Source: Chloroflexota bacterium (GTDB taxonomy: Bacteria; Chloroflexota; Anaerolineae; UBA2200). Taken from it: DNA of 54,952 nucleotides. The notes beneath the pieces were generated by a model, which saw only the letters and a program-made list of their open reading frames with translations, did no database searches and was not told the origin of the DNA. A program made the translations under genes and the position numbers. Of this stretch, positions 25,848-35,099 are shown in pieces (positions within the stretch are counted from its first letter, which is position 1; each line of letters starts with the position of its first letter). The stretch is taken from assembly GCA_030607875.1 (NCBI GenBank), contig JAUWJD010000021.1:1-54952 (forward strand). The letters are read 5' to 3'.

Positions 25848-25895
25848 AGACCTCCGAGGTTTTCAGGTTACCTTGTTGAACAACCTCGGAGGTCT
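25848..25895 (-). terminator. Terminator-like hairpin after serS
   Basis: AGACCTCCGAGGTT (25848-25861) and AACCTCGGAGGTCT (25882-25895) form a perfect 14-bp stem with a 20-base loop, 6 bp after the serS stop. No clear T-tract follows, so it may only partly separate serS from the tRNA promoter downstream. Confidence 0.6.
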
Positions 25896-25901
25896 GTATG
25901 C

Positions 25902-27170
25902 CTAACGGATGACTCCAACGCCGCCCATGTATGGGCGCAGGACCTCCGGGACGACAATGCTACCATCGGGCTGCTGGTAGTTCTCCATCACGGCGATCAA
26001 CGTGCGCGGCAGGGCCAGCCCTGAGCCGTTGAGCGTGTGTACGTATTCCGGCCGGGCTCCCCGCTCGCGGCGGAAGCGGATGTTGCCGCGCCGCGCCTGG
26101 AACGCTTCGACGTTGGAAACGCTCGACACTTCCAGCCATTCCTGGCAACCCGGCGTCCATATCTCCACGTCGTACTTCTTGGCCGCTACAAAGCCCAGAT
26201 CGCCGGTGCACATCAGCACCACGCGGTGCGGGATGCCCAGCAGCCGCGCCACGTCCTCGGCGTTGTCCACTATCTTCTCCAGTTCATCATAGCTGCTCTC
26301 CGGCGTGGTGAACTTGAACATTTCCACCTTGTCGAACTGGTGGCCGCGTTTGATGCCGCGCACGTCACGCCCGGCGCTCATCTTCTCGCGGCGGAAACAG
26401 GCGGTGTAGGCCACGTAGCTCAGCGGCAGCACGTCCGCGGCCAGAATCTCGCCGCGGTGCAGGTTGGTCAGCGGCGTCTCTGCCGTGCCAATCCACCAGA
26501 AATCCTCCTCGGCGTCGTGGTAGACGTTCCCGCGGAACTTGGGCAGCTTGCCGTCCACCCAGAGACACTCCTCACGCACCATAAACGGCGGGTAGATCTC
26601 GGTGTAGCCATGCTGCTGGACGTGCAGGTCGAGCATCCAGGCGATCAGCGCACGCTGAAGCCTCGCTCCGAGACCCTTGAGCACGTAGAAGCGCGTGCCC
26701 GACATCTTGACCCCGCGCTCAAAGTCGATGATGTCCAGTGTGGGGCCCAGGTCCCAATGGGGCAGCGGCTCAAAATCGAATAGGCGCAGCTCGCCCTCGG
26801 TGCGCAGTACCACGTTCTCGCTTTCGTCCACGCCCACCGGGACACTTTCGTGCGGCAAGTTCGGCACGTTCATCATCGCATCGTGCAGCCGTGCCTCCAC
26901 ATCCTTCACCTGCTGGTCCAGCGCCTTGATCTGCTGGCCAACCTGGCGCATCTCGTCTTTGAGTGGCTCAGCTTCGGGGGCACCACGCAGGCGGCCAATC
27001 TCCTTGGACACCTTGTTGCGGCGGGCGCGCAGCACTTCCACCTCGCAGAGCAGGCTGCGGCGCTGCTCGTCCAGGGCCAGGATTTCGTCGATGGGTGCGG
27101 TGATCTGCAGCGTGGCAATGGCCGCACGCACCTGCTCTGGCTTCTCGCGGATCCATTTCAAGTCAAGCAC
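25902..27170 (-). CDS. serS: Seryl-tRNA synthetase
   Basis: 422 residues from a GTG with AGGAGG nine bases upstream. It charges tRNA-Ser. The N-terminal coiled-coil arm that binds the long variable arm is at about 28-110 (LDEQRRSLLCEVEVLRARRN). The class II core shows motif 2 (YTACFRREKMSAGRDVRGIK, then GHQF) and motif 3 (NGSGLALPRTLIAVMENYQQ). It is preceded by a T-box leader and followed on the same strand by two tRNA-Ser genes. Length is normal. Confidence 0.97.
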   Translation of the reverse strand: MLDLKWIREKPEQVRAAIATLQITAPIDEILALDEQRRSLLCEVEVLRARRNKVSKEIGRLRGAPEAEPLKDEMRQVGQQIKALDQQVKDVEARLHDAMMNVPNLPHESVPVGVDESENVVLRTEGELRLFDFEPLPHWDLGPTLDIIDFERGVKMSGTRFYVLKGLGARLQRALIAWMLDLHVQQHGYTEIYPPFMVREECLWVDGKLPKFRGNVYHDAEEDFWWIGTAETPLTNLHRGEILAADVLPLSYVAYTACFRREKMSAGRDVRGIKRGHQFDKVEMFKFTTPESSYDELEKIVDNAEDVARLLGIPHRVVLMCTGDLGFVAAKKYDVEIWTPGCQEWLEVSSVSNVEAFQARRGNIRFRRERGARPEYVHTLNGSGLALPRTLIAVMENYQQPDGSIVVPEVLRPYMGGVGVIR

Positions 27171-27196
27171 GTCTGTGCACCTCCTGTGCGGAAATC

Positions 27197-27440
27197 AAAA
27201 CGCCCCCGGCCCTGAAAGGACGAGGGGGCGTTCGTGGTGCCACCTTTCTTCGCCATCGGAGCCTTGCTCCGCGGCCTCTGAGCTCGCTAACGGGAGCAAC
27301 CCGGCGCGGCTTACTCCGGCTGGTCCTTCCAGCCGGCTTTCGCCTGCAGCTCAGGAGGGGATTTCAGCGCTGCTTGCCCGTCGCCTTCCCACCCGCGGCG
27401 ACTCTCTGTAGAGCCACAACAGCGCTTACTTGTCTCCGTC
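27197..27440 (-). ncRNA. T-box riboswitch leader of serS
   Basis: Read on the reverse strand, a stem I is formed by AGCGCTG/CAGCGCT (27426-27420 and 27372-27366). The T-box sequence GGTGGCACCACG lies at 27245-27234. It is followed by a terminator, ACGCCCCC (27232-27225) and GGGGGCGT (27208-27201), then TTTTG. The T-box and the 5' terminator arm are placed so that antiterminator and terminator exclude each other. An AGC triplet at 27374-27372, at the 3' side of stem I, is a candidate serine specifier but I could not fix the loop. Uncharged tRNA-Ser should raise serS expression. Confidence 0.88.
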
Positions 27441-27492
27441 ACAGCCTCTGCAACTCGATTCTAGCGCAAAGCGCCATTTCGGTCAAGGCTGG

Positions 27493-30400
27493 CTAGAACC
27501 CCGAAACCAGCTTCAGGATGATCGGCAGGTAGACCTTGTGCTCCCCCATTTCGAACTCGATCTGAATACCGCCAACGAGCTCCCCGCCGATAAAGACTTC
27601 CACTGCCAACATGTGGCCATCACCCGGCCAGCTTCCTCCAACGCCTCCTGCTCCCGGCGGCGGCTCGAGGCTGACACTGTTGGTCATCACCTCACCCGGA
27701 CCCAGCGTGGCTTCATTCCAGCCGACCGAGCCACCCCAATCCGGAGGGAGGCCGATGGTCTTGAGGTCCACTTCCACCTTCTTGACCTCGCCGGTGGGGT
27801 TGCCTACCTTGAACTCGCGCTCAAAGGCCTCCTCGCCTCTCTCCGGCGCGCGCTCCAGGTCGATGTTGCGCTGGCTAATGATGTCCTCATACCCGCGCTG
27901 CTGGATGCGAATCTGCAAGCAGCGATGCGTGCTGCCGGGCGGGGGCATCCAAGTCAGACAGCGCTGGATGGTGCTGTGGGCTGGAATCACCACGCCGGCG
28001 AGGTGTCCCACCTCTGTGAAGAGAATCCCCGCGCCAAAGTCTGCAGCGTACAGCGTCAGATCCACCGTCTGGTCAACTGCAGCAAAGTTATGCAATTCAG
28101 CGCAAATCTGAGCTGGCTGCCCCACCGCAGGCGGATCAGGATGGATGGTGATCTCTCGCTCCGCGTAGGGCGGTTCGCCCACCGGCGGGTGCACCGGCGG
28201 CAGATCCACCTTGCGAATGCCGCCGATCAGCTCACCGTTGATGTAGCTCTCCACATCAATGTAGCAGCCGCTCCCCAGCGTCGCCCCGGCAACAGGCGGG
28301 ATCACCCGCAGCGTCACGTCACGTGTCGCACCGGGTGGCACATCGCGCAGGACGTCGGGCTCGGCCCAGGCCTGCCAGCCAGGGCACTCGGTGTGCACCA
28401 CAACCTGAATGTCGGCGGTGTAACTCCTGGGGTTGCCCACTGTGATCAGCAGTTGATCCTCTTGGCCGGGGCGCAGGTGCTCACCCACGTCCAGATTCTT
28501 CTGGCTGATGATGTCCGCATAGCCCTGCTGCGAGATGCGTATCTGGAAGCATTTGTGACCAGGCGTCATCGGTGTCCAGTAGAGACAGGTCTTGACTGTG
28601 GTGTGCGGCGGGAGGGTCACTGTGCGCGGGTTGCCCGGGGCAGCGATGGGCTGGAAAGGCACGCCGATAGTGAAGTTAGCCATCGAGAACTCCACGTCCA
28701 CCGTCTGCGGCCAACTGCCTTTGTTGTCCAGGATGGCGCAGATCTCGGTCAGCACACCTACTTCCAGCGGGAAGGGCCGCACTTCGATCTCTCGTTCGTC
28801 GTAGGGACGGCCATGTGGCGGGTGCGGAACCGGCGGGCGGTCCACCTTGCGCACGCCGCCGATCAGCACGCCATCAGCCCAGGCCTCGATGTCCACCGTG
28901 CATTCGGTGCCCAGCGTCACGCCATAGTCGGGCGTAAAGCGCATGAGCACGGTGCGGATCTCGCCGGGTCGCACGTTCTCCAGGCGAGACGGGTCTGCCG
29001 TGACCGTCCACCCCTGACAGTTGGTGTGAACCTGGATGTCGATGTCTGCGGTGTGGCCAAGCGGGTTGCCGATGGGGAACTCTAGCGTATCGGTGCTACC
29101 TGGGCGCAGGGGTTCCACGACGTCCAGGTTCCTCTGGCTAAAGACGTCCTTGTAGCCAGGCTTGGAGATTCGGATCTGGACACACATGTGACCAGGGTGT
29201 ACCGGCACAAAGCTGATGCACACCTTGCGGCTGCCATGGGCCGGGATGGTCACCGTCTGCGGGTTGTTGGGATGCGCGATGGGTGTGAAACCCAGGCCGA
29301 TTCCAAAATCAGCCATGCTGAACTCGACGGTGACGGTGTGGTCATAGGGGCTCGGGTTGTACAGCGTAGCACAGACCTGAGTACGCCTGCCGACCTCGAG
29401 CGGGTAGGGATCAATCTCAATCTCCCGCTGGGCGTAGGGCGGATCTTCAGGATGGCGGGGCTCTATCGGTGGATGGTCCACCTTGCGGATGCCTCCCAGC
29501 AGGATGGGCACGGGCTCTACCATAGCCCAGGCCTCGACGTCGATCCAGCACCAACTGCCCAGAGTTGCGTTGCCGGGTGGCTGGACGTGAAGCACCACTT
29601 CACGCATCTCACCAAAGCCCATGCCATACAGGACTGCAGGCTCGGCGTAGACCGTCCAGCCGGGGCAGTTGTTGAAAACGCGCATCTCAATGTCCACCAC
29701 CTGCGACAGTGGATTGCTCACTGGGAAGACCAGCCGATCAAAGTGGCCGGGCCGCAGCGGCTCCACAATGTCCAAGTTCTTCTGGCTCCTGAGGTCATCA
29801 AAGCCCGGCTGGCGGATCGTCACCTGGATACAGCGGTGGCCAGCATCCGAGACCGTCGGCATCCACACGATACACACCTTGGTCGAGCCGTTAGCCGGGA
29901 CAGTGACATATCGCGGGTTGCCAGCCGCGGGGATGGGAGTGAAGTCGAGCCCGATGCCAAAGGCGGCGAGGGCAAACTCCACCTCCACCGTCTGCGGCTG
30001 GTTGGAGCTATTGACAATGGTCACGCAAAGCTTGGTGGGCACACCCGGCTGAATGGGATAGGGATAGATCTCGATCTCCTCTTCGGCGTAGGGCTTGTCG
30101 TGAGGCGGAAAGTCCACCGGCGGTTGCTCGCGGGGCGAGATGGCAATTGCGCTTTCGACCTCAGTCTGAATCTCGGACAGGGCATACGCTTGCGCGTCGC
30201 CCTGCGGTCGGTATCGCTCAGGAAGACCTTGAGGCCAGTTCTGTCCGAAAAAGTTCTCAATGACGCTGTAGCTCTCGACATAGTCGGCCGGCCCCCATGT
30301 GCCACCGGGGCTGTCGGTACTTGCGGCATGGTAGATGTCGTGGGAGACATTGCCAGCATCGTTGTGTACCTCGTGGCCGTGTCCAGGGACGGGAGCATGC

Positions 30401-32766
30401 GAAATCAACGGGCCATCGAGCACCCGTCCAGACCAGCCAGACTCGGCGCTATCTTTGATCGGATTGCTGAAAGCAATCAGCCGACGGACTGGATCCACCC
30501 CAGCCGTGGTCACAAAGTGGCCGCCCGCGCGCTCCCACCCGGACTGCTCTCGCGTCCAAAAGCCCAGAAGCAGAATCACGTCTTCGCAGCGCTCCACCTC
30601 AGCCGCCACCCACTCGAAGGTGGGTTTCTGGACCCGGGTCACCTCGTAGGCATCTGCTAGGCCCTTGTCAGCCAGGTAGCGCAGGATGGCGTCGTACATG
30701 TCAGTGTCGTAGGTTCCTTCCCACGTACCGCCAGTGCGCTGGCCATCGGTATCCATGCGATAAGCCAGGTCCTCGACCAGCCGAGTCACATTCCTGGGAT
30801 CGTGGTCGTCCCACTGGCCAGGGCTATAGGACTGTACCAAAGGATAGTTGTCATTGACGGCGCGCGGGGGCACTGGGTGCGGCTCCATCTTGGAGTCGAA
30901 CCACCACAGGCAATTGGCCACTGCCAGCGGGCCGCAGTAGGACCAGTTCCCGCTGCCAGGGCTGCGCCAGTTGTCCTGGCGCTGGTCAAAGTCGGGCATG
31001 CCGCTGGGCGCATAGTCCGTCCAGCCACCAGACTTCCAGATCGGTATCATCACTGTCGGCGTGCGCGTAGGTGTCTTTGTCCGCGTAGGCCAGCGGGTGA
31101 TGGTTGGCGTGTATGTAGGTGTCCGCGTCGGCCAACGGGTGACCGTTGGCGTATACGTAGGTGTCCGCGTGCGGGTTGGGGTGCGTGTACGGGTCCGCGT
31201 AGGCGTCTTTGTCCGCGTTGGCCAGCGGGTGACGGTTGGCGTGTATGTGGGTGTCCGCGTCGGCCAACGGGTGACCGTTGGCGTATACGTAGGTATCCGC
31301 GTGCGGGTGGGGGTGCGAGTGGGCTCAGCGCAGCCGATGCGCACGGGGTGCTCCTGGCTCTCCTGGATCGTATTGCTACAGGTATCGTAGATGATGACCT
31401 CGATCCTGTACTCGCCCGGGGGCGCACTGGCGGGTATAGGCAAGTTGAAGACGAACGCATCATTCTGGGAGCCATGGATGACCTTGGTCTGTGAGTCGCC
31501 TAGCAGGACAACGTCGTAAGCGTCGAGGATGTTGATTTCAACCTTGACCTCCTGGCTGGACAGAGTGGTATCCACTTCTACTTGCACGTAGCCCGTAGAC
31601 CCCGGCTCCCAGCACTCGGGGGACTTGAAGAAGGTCCTCTTGAAGGCCGCGCCACTGCCACCCTCCAACTGCAATGCACCCTGCTTGATGCCCACGCACC
31701 ACATCTGTGAGCCATCGCTCCTGCGACAGTCATTGGTATTGATCTGAATCTCCACCAAGTTGTTGCCCTGTCGCACCCAGCTTCGATCGACATTGAATTG
31801 AGCAGTACTCAAGACATTATTGGCGCCTCTCAAGTTGCCCACAAAGTGCCCGTTAAAGGACACCCGATCGACTTCTGCGCAGCCCGGATCGTCCTCATCT
31901 ACATCAAAAGCGATCAGGCTGAGCTTAGCCCACTCAAACGCAGGGGAGAGTGAGCCAACCCTGATGTTAAACTCTATGGGCGCCTCAGGATCATCACTGA
32001 ATATACACGGATAGTCAGGGCCCATGTCGTTATCTGCGACATGCGTATGGGCGTTGTTCTCGTTGTCCGTTGTGGTGACGTAGGTGCGGCTGGCTGCGCC
32101 GGGGCACTCTGTGGAGGTGCCAGTGGGGGTGGGCTGCTCACAGATCAAGTCCCACCGAAGAGTCTGTTCAAGGACCCACCGGCTGATATCCCAGATAAGG
32201 ATTTCTGAGCGCCACGTGCCTGGGTAGTTGACCTTACTCGAGCCAGCGATGAGGCCCCGACAGTTGACGTAGTATGCGCTCCAGTAACTCCCAGGCTGGG
32301 GAGCTTCTAGAGAATGCTCGCATTGACTGTGCAGAGTGCCATCCGGCCTGTAAAGCTTGGTGACAGCAGAGCCTCCCGATGTCACATGCGAGAGTTTGAA
32401 AAAGGTGTTGATCTCCGCATCGGTACAGTAGAAGGTACTGGTTTCACCAATGCATGTCCGAGGCGACGTGGACCAATCAATATCTCGACAGGTCTTGCCC
32501 CAATCATAGGTGTACCAACTGCCAGTCAGTGAAGAAGGAGTGCCCGGGATTGCTCCGCCCGGACGGGCCTCGCTGTACATCGCGTCAGCCACTGGAGGTC
32601 CTTCCGGCGTCCGCCGGGGGACGTCGCCAGCTTCAAATGTTGACGCAGAGATTCGCCGAGGATCGAACTGCGAGGCAGGCTCTATAGGCTGAGCCAGTAC
32701 GGAAGGAAGGACGAACAGCACCAGGCCAAAGACAAACAGAACTACCGCAAACCATCTTGCCTTCAT
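27493..32766 (-). CDS. Very large secreted protein: Thr-Pro linker, putative C39-like papain-fold domain, four Ig-like repeats
   Basis: 1757 residues from the ATG at 32766, chosen for AAAGGAG. A signal peptide is at 1-25. Residues about 70-480 are beta-rich with Cys pairs (two sandwich modules). A linker of repeated WPTRTPTYTPTVTR-type units spans about 481-575. About 585-870 looks like a C39-type papain fold: GNWSYCGPLAVANCLWWFD with C611, GGHFVTTAGVD with H750 and AFSNP with N768. From about 888 on are four repeats of roughly 200 residues, each opening PYAxxEIxIxPxP and containing CIxxxPxxxxGHxCxQIxI and LRPG; the last is divergent. It ends in HKVYLPIILKLVSGF. Probably surface-displayed. 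Peptidase activity is inferred from the triad only. Confidence 0.75.
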   Translation of the reverse strand: MKARWFAVVLFVFGLVLFVLPSVLAQPIEPASQFDPRRISASTFEAGDVPRRTPEGPPVADAMYSEARPGGAIPGTPSSLTGSWYTYDWGKTCRDIDWSTSPRTCIGETSTFYCTDAEINTFFKLSHVTSGGSAVTKLYRPDGTLHSQCEHSLEAPQPGSYWSAYYVNCRGLIAGSSKVNYPGTWRSEILIWDISRWVLEQTLRWDLICEQPTPTGTSTECPGAASRTYVTTTDNENNAHTHVADNDMGPDYPCIFSDDPEAPIEFNIRVGSLSPAFEWAKLSLIAFDVDEDDPGCAEVDRVSFNGHFVGNLRGANNVLSTAQFNVDRSWVRQGNNLVEIQINTNDCRRSDGSQMWCVGIKQGALQLEGGSGAAFKRTFFKSPECWEPGSTGYVQVEVDTTLSSQEVKVEINILDAYDVVLLGDSQTKVIHGSQNDAFVFNLPIPASAPPGEYRIEVIIYDTCSNTIQESQEHPVRIGCAEPTRTPTRTRIPTYTPTVTRWPTRTPTYTPTVTRWPTRTKTPTRTRTRTPTRTRTPTYTPTVTRWPTRTPTYTPTITRWPTRTKTPTRTPTVMIPIWKSGGWTDYAPSGMPDFDQRQDNWRSPGSGNWSYCGPLAVANCLWWFDSKMEPHPVPPRAVNDNYPLVQSYSPGQWDDHDPRNVTRLVEDLAYRMDTDGQRTGGTWEGTYDTDMYDAILRYLADKGLADAYEVTRVQKPTFEWVAAEVERCEDVILLLGFWTREQSGWERAGGHFVTTAGVDPVRRLIAFSNPIKDSAESGWSGRVLDGPLISHAPVPGHGHEVHNDAGNVSHDIYHAASTDSPGGTWGPADYVESYSVIENFFGQNWPQGLPERYRPQGDAQAYALSEIQTEVESAIAISPREQPPVDFPPHDKPYAEEEIEIYPYPIQPGVPTKLCVTIVNSSNQPQTVEVEFALAAFGIGLDFTPIPAAGNPRYVTVPANGSTKVCIVWMPTVSDAGHRCIQVTIRQPGFDDLRSQKNLDIVEPLRPGHFDRLVFPVSNPLSQVVDIEMRVFNNCPGWTVYAEPAVLYGMGFGEMREVVLHVQPPGNATLGSWCWIDVEAWAMVEPVPILLGGIRKVDHPPIEPRHPEDPPYAQREIEIDPYPLEVGRRTQVCATLYNPSPYDHTVTVEFSMADFGIGLGFTPIAHPNNPQTVTIPAHGSRKVCISFVPVHPGHMCVQIRISKPGYKDVFSQRNLDVVEPLRPGSTDTLEFPIGNPLGHTADIDIQVHTNCQGWTVTADPSRLENVRPGEIRTVLMRFTPDYGVTLGTECTVDIEAWADGVLIGGVRKVDRPPVPHPPHGRPYDEREIEVRPFPLEVGVLTEICAILDNKGSWPQTVDVEFSMANFTIGVPFQPIAAPGNPRTVTLPPHTTVKTCLYWTPMTPGHKCFQIRISQQGYADIISQKNLDVGEHLRPGQEDQLLITVGNPRSYTADIQVVVHTECPGWQAWAEPDVLRDVPPGATRDVTLRVIPPVAGATLGSGCYIDVESYINGELIGGIRKVDLPPVHPPVGEPPYAEREITIHPDPPAVGQPAQICAELHNFAAVDQTVDLTLYAADFGAGILFTEVGHLAGVVIPAHSTIQRCLTWMPPPGSTHRCLQIRIQQRGYEDIISQRNIDLERAPERGEEAFEREFKVGNPTGEVKKVEVDLKTIGLPPDWGGSVGWNEATLGPGEVMTNSVSLEPPPGAGGVGGSWPGDGHMLAVEVFIGGELVGGIQIEFEMGEHKVYLPIILKLVSGF

Positions 32767-33102
32767 GGAGATTCTCCTTTGCCGCAACCAATGCCAGCTC
32801 GGATACGATACCAATAGTGTGAATTACCAACACCCATTTCGCTGCTTTGATAAAGCTAGAAAGGCGGACTCTTCATCTGACAAGAAAGCCCATCCGCCAG
32901 TGTGGCATGGATGAGCTTCGATGTTCAAGGATATTTACGGCAGTGCATCCTCCAATGTGGCCACGCCGGGTCGGCCAGACTCAAATACGGCCAGCACAGT
33001 CTGCTATCAATCGGGGTTCGCTTCCTTCAGCAAGGTGCTCTATTTACAACTAGATTATAACACACGTTTGGAGCTCTGTCAAGTAGCCTGCGCATTGGGC
33101 TG

Positions 33103-33176
33103 GGCTGCTGCAAAGTCGCTCGCCCGCACGAGCTTGTGTCACTCTCAGCGCAGCGACACTTGCACCCCGTTGGGGC
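33103..33176. repeat. Partial copy (A) of repeat family 2
   Basis: 65 of 74 bases match 33518-33591 without gaps, including TGTGTCACTCT and GCAGCGACACTTGCACCCCG. The rest of the element is absent here. Confidence 0.65.
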
Positions 33177-33486
33177 TGTGAGCTTTGCCATCGGGGGTGG
33201 AGCGCTGGTCGTTGCGGCGGTTGGGTGATTGGGTGATTGGGGACGATGCACACTTGTGAAAAATGGCTTCGTTTGCCGAAAATAGAGAGAACCGATTGCG
33301 GCCCGCGGAGGGCACGGAAGCCAGGGTCTGTGACGATGTGGCCGCCAGCAGATGGGTGGGGCGAAGGCGGGGTAATGGGGCGGCAGGCGGGTTGTGGGTG
33401 GTGGCGGCGAATGGGATTGTGGTTGGTTTGCTGTAGGTTGTCATAGGTGAGAGTATAGCACACATGTTCTATTTTGTCAAATCACG

Positions 33487-33510
33487 GGTACATGAGTACA
33501 TGAGTACATG
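33487..33510. repeat. Three tandem copies of GTACATGA
   Basis: Three perfect adjacent 8-bp units, immediately before the second 74-bp repeat copy. Likely slippage-prone. Confidence 0.7.
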
Positions 33511-33517
33511 ATGTCAC

Positions 33518-33804
33518 GGCTGCTGCAGAATCGCTCGCCCGAACCAGTATGTGTCACTCTGAGAGCAGCGACACTTGCACCCCGTTCGGGCCGCCTCAGC
33601 CGAAGGTGTCGTCCCCTCGGTCCTGTGGTCCCGAGACAGGGCGAGACAGGGCAGGCTCCGCCGCCGAAGGGCCCCGCGGAGGCGACCTCCCTCCTTCGTG
33701 GAGAGACCAAGGAGACGCCCTGACGGGGGAAATGCTACGCGAGGGCGAGACAGCCTGCGCTGCCCCGCTCCGCTTCGCTTCGGGGACTGGACTTTGCAGC
33801 AGCC
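33518..33804. repeat. MITE-like element (family 2, copy B) with 12-bp inverted ends
   Basis: Bounded by GGCTGCTGCAGA (33518-33529) and TTTGCAGCAGCC (33793-33804), 11 of 12 paired. Inside is a 39-nt block (33578-33616) identical to 42232-42270 and a GACAGGGCGAGACAGG block (33635-33650). The first 74 bp match 33103-33176. No transposase is encoded. Confidence 0.6.
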
Positions 33805-34024
33805 GCGCCGCATTTGGAGGCAACGCCCGCGGAATGCCATCATTTGGAGCAGCATGATGACAAAACAGTCGCCCTTTGTCTCCCTGGCAAACACTATTCG
33901 CAGCCTCTTGCGGCCTAGGATGCCAAACGCAATTGCCCTGCTGACCTGGCGACCCAGTTTGCAGGCTCCTGTGTGGCTGCCAGGCTTGGGGAGGCGGCCT
34001 GGTAGCACTTGGAAGCCCACTCTA

Positions 34025-34054
34025 TTGGCTTCCACGACGCTTTTGTGCTATAAT
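34025..34054 (+). promoter_or_regulatory. Promoter of argF
   Basis: TTGGCT (34025-34030), an 18-bp spacer and consensus TATAAT (34049-34054). It lies 28 bases before the start codon, so the leader is short and no attenuator is possible. Confidence 0.65.
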
Positions 34055-34082
34055 AGACCGAACACGACGAGGAGGAACTCCA

Positions 34083-35009
34083 ATGCAGAAGAACTTGCTG
34101 AGCCTGGCCGACCTGTCTACCGACGAACTGTGGCACATCTTGAACGTGGCCCAGGAGCTGAAGGATGAGTGGCGGGAGGGAGGCAATCAGCCTATCCTGA
34201 TGGGCAAGACATTGGGCATGATCTTCCAGAAATCATCGCTGCGCACGCGGGTATCCTTCGAGGTCGGTATGCTTCAATTGGGCGGTGAGGCGCTGTATCT
34301 GTCCCCAAACGAGATCCAGCTCGGCAAGCGTGAAAGCGTGGAAGACGTGGCCCGCGTGTTGAGCCGCTACGTGGACTGCATCATGGCGCGCGTCTTTGGG
34401 CATCAGGATGTGGAGACTCTGGCCACTCACTCCAGGGTCCCGGTGATCAACGGCTTGTCGGATTACAGCCACCCCTGCCAGGGCCTGGCCGATCTGTTTA
34501 CCATCCTGGAGAAGAAAAGCGTGCTGCGCGGGCTGAAACTGGCCTGGGTGGGGGACGGCAACAACGTGCTGCCCTCTTTGCTCTTTGGAGCGAGCAAGGT
34601 CGGGATGGACATCTCTGCCGCCACGCCGCCCGGCTACGAGCCGCCGACCCAGGTGGTGGAAATGGCATTCCGTTTCGCTGAGGAAAGTGGCAGCGGAATT
34701 GAGATCCTGAACGACCCCAGCGCCGCAGTGCAAGGTGCCGATATCATCTATACCGACGTCTGGACCAGCATGGGGCAGGAAGCAGAGAAAGAGCAGCGCC
34801 GCAGGGATCTGGCTTCCTACCAGATCAACGCTGAGTTGGTGGCCAAAGCAAGCCCTGAAGCAATAGTGATGCATTGCCTGCCCGCGCACAGAGGCGAAGA
34901 GATCACCGACGAGGTCGCCGACGGGCCGAATTCGGTTCTTTTCGACCAGGCGGAGAACCGCCTGCACGCCCAGAAAGGCCTGCTGGCCGTATTGCTCGCC
35001 AACAAGTAG
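34083..35009 (+). CDS. argF: Ornithine carbamoyltransferase
   Basis: 308 residues with an AGGAGG site before the ATG. It condenses ornithine and carbamoyl phosphate to citrulline in arginine synthesis. Motifs: carbamoyl-phosphate site SSLRTR at 51-56, HPCQ at 130-133, the ornithine loop DVWTSMG at 225-231 and [10 protein letters not shown] at 264-273. The DxxxSMG and HCLP loops favour OTC over aspartate transcarbamoylase. It is a single-gene unit here with its own promoter and no other arg gene nearby. Confidence 0.96.
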   Translation: MQKNLLSLADLSTDELWHILNVAQELKDEWREGGNQPILMGKTLGMIFQKSSLRTRVSFEVGMLQLGGEALYLSPNEIQLGKRESVEDVARVLSRYVDCIMARVFGHQDVETLATHSRVPVINGLSDYSHPCQGLADLFTILEKKSVLRGLKLAWVGDGNNVLPSLLFGASKVGMDISAATPPGYEPPTQVVEMAFRFAEESGSGIEILNDPSAAVQGADIIYTDVWTSMGQEAEKEQRRRDLASYQINAELVAKASPEAIVMHCLPAHRGEEITDEVADGPNSVLFDQAENRLHAQKGLLAVLLANK

Positions 35010-35099
35010 GGGGCGACTGACTATCAGCCAGAATGACGTAGGGAATCTGGCAAATGTCTTCTACGTCCAATATCCGTACCTGGGAAAAAGAGGATTCAA

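Larger units (their letters stand above)
32767..34082. other. 1.3-kb gene-free region with repeats
   Basis: No gene is convincing. It holds two copies of a 74-bp repeat (33103-33176 and 33518-33591, 65 of 74 identical), an octamer TGGGTGAT repeat near 33221-33240, three tandem GTACATGA units at 33487-33510, and the MITE-like unit at 33518-33804. The argF promoter is at its right end. Confidence 0.6.

Noticed and set aside
27430-30660. Two long forward frames (551 and 490 codons)
   Set aside because: Both lie opposite the large secreted protein; His/Gln/Asp-rich shadow composition and no start signals.
33103-33804. CRISPR array
   Set aside because: Only two repeat copies, unequal surroundings, no regular spacers and no cas gene.
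33575-34168. Forward 197-codon frame before argF
   Set aside because: It runs through the repeat element and into argF in another register; rich in Arg and Pro, with no family resemblance.
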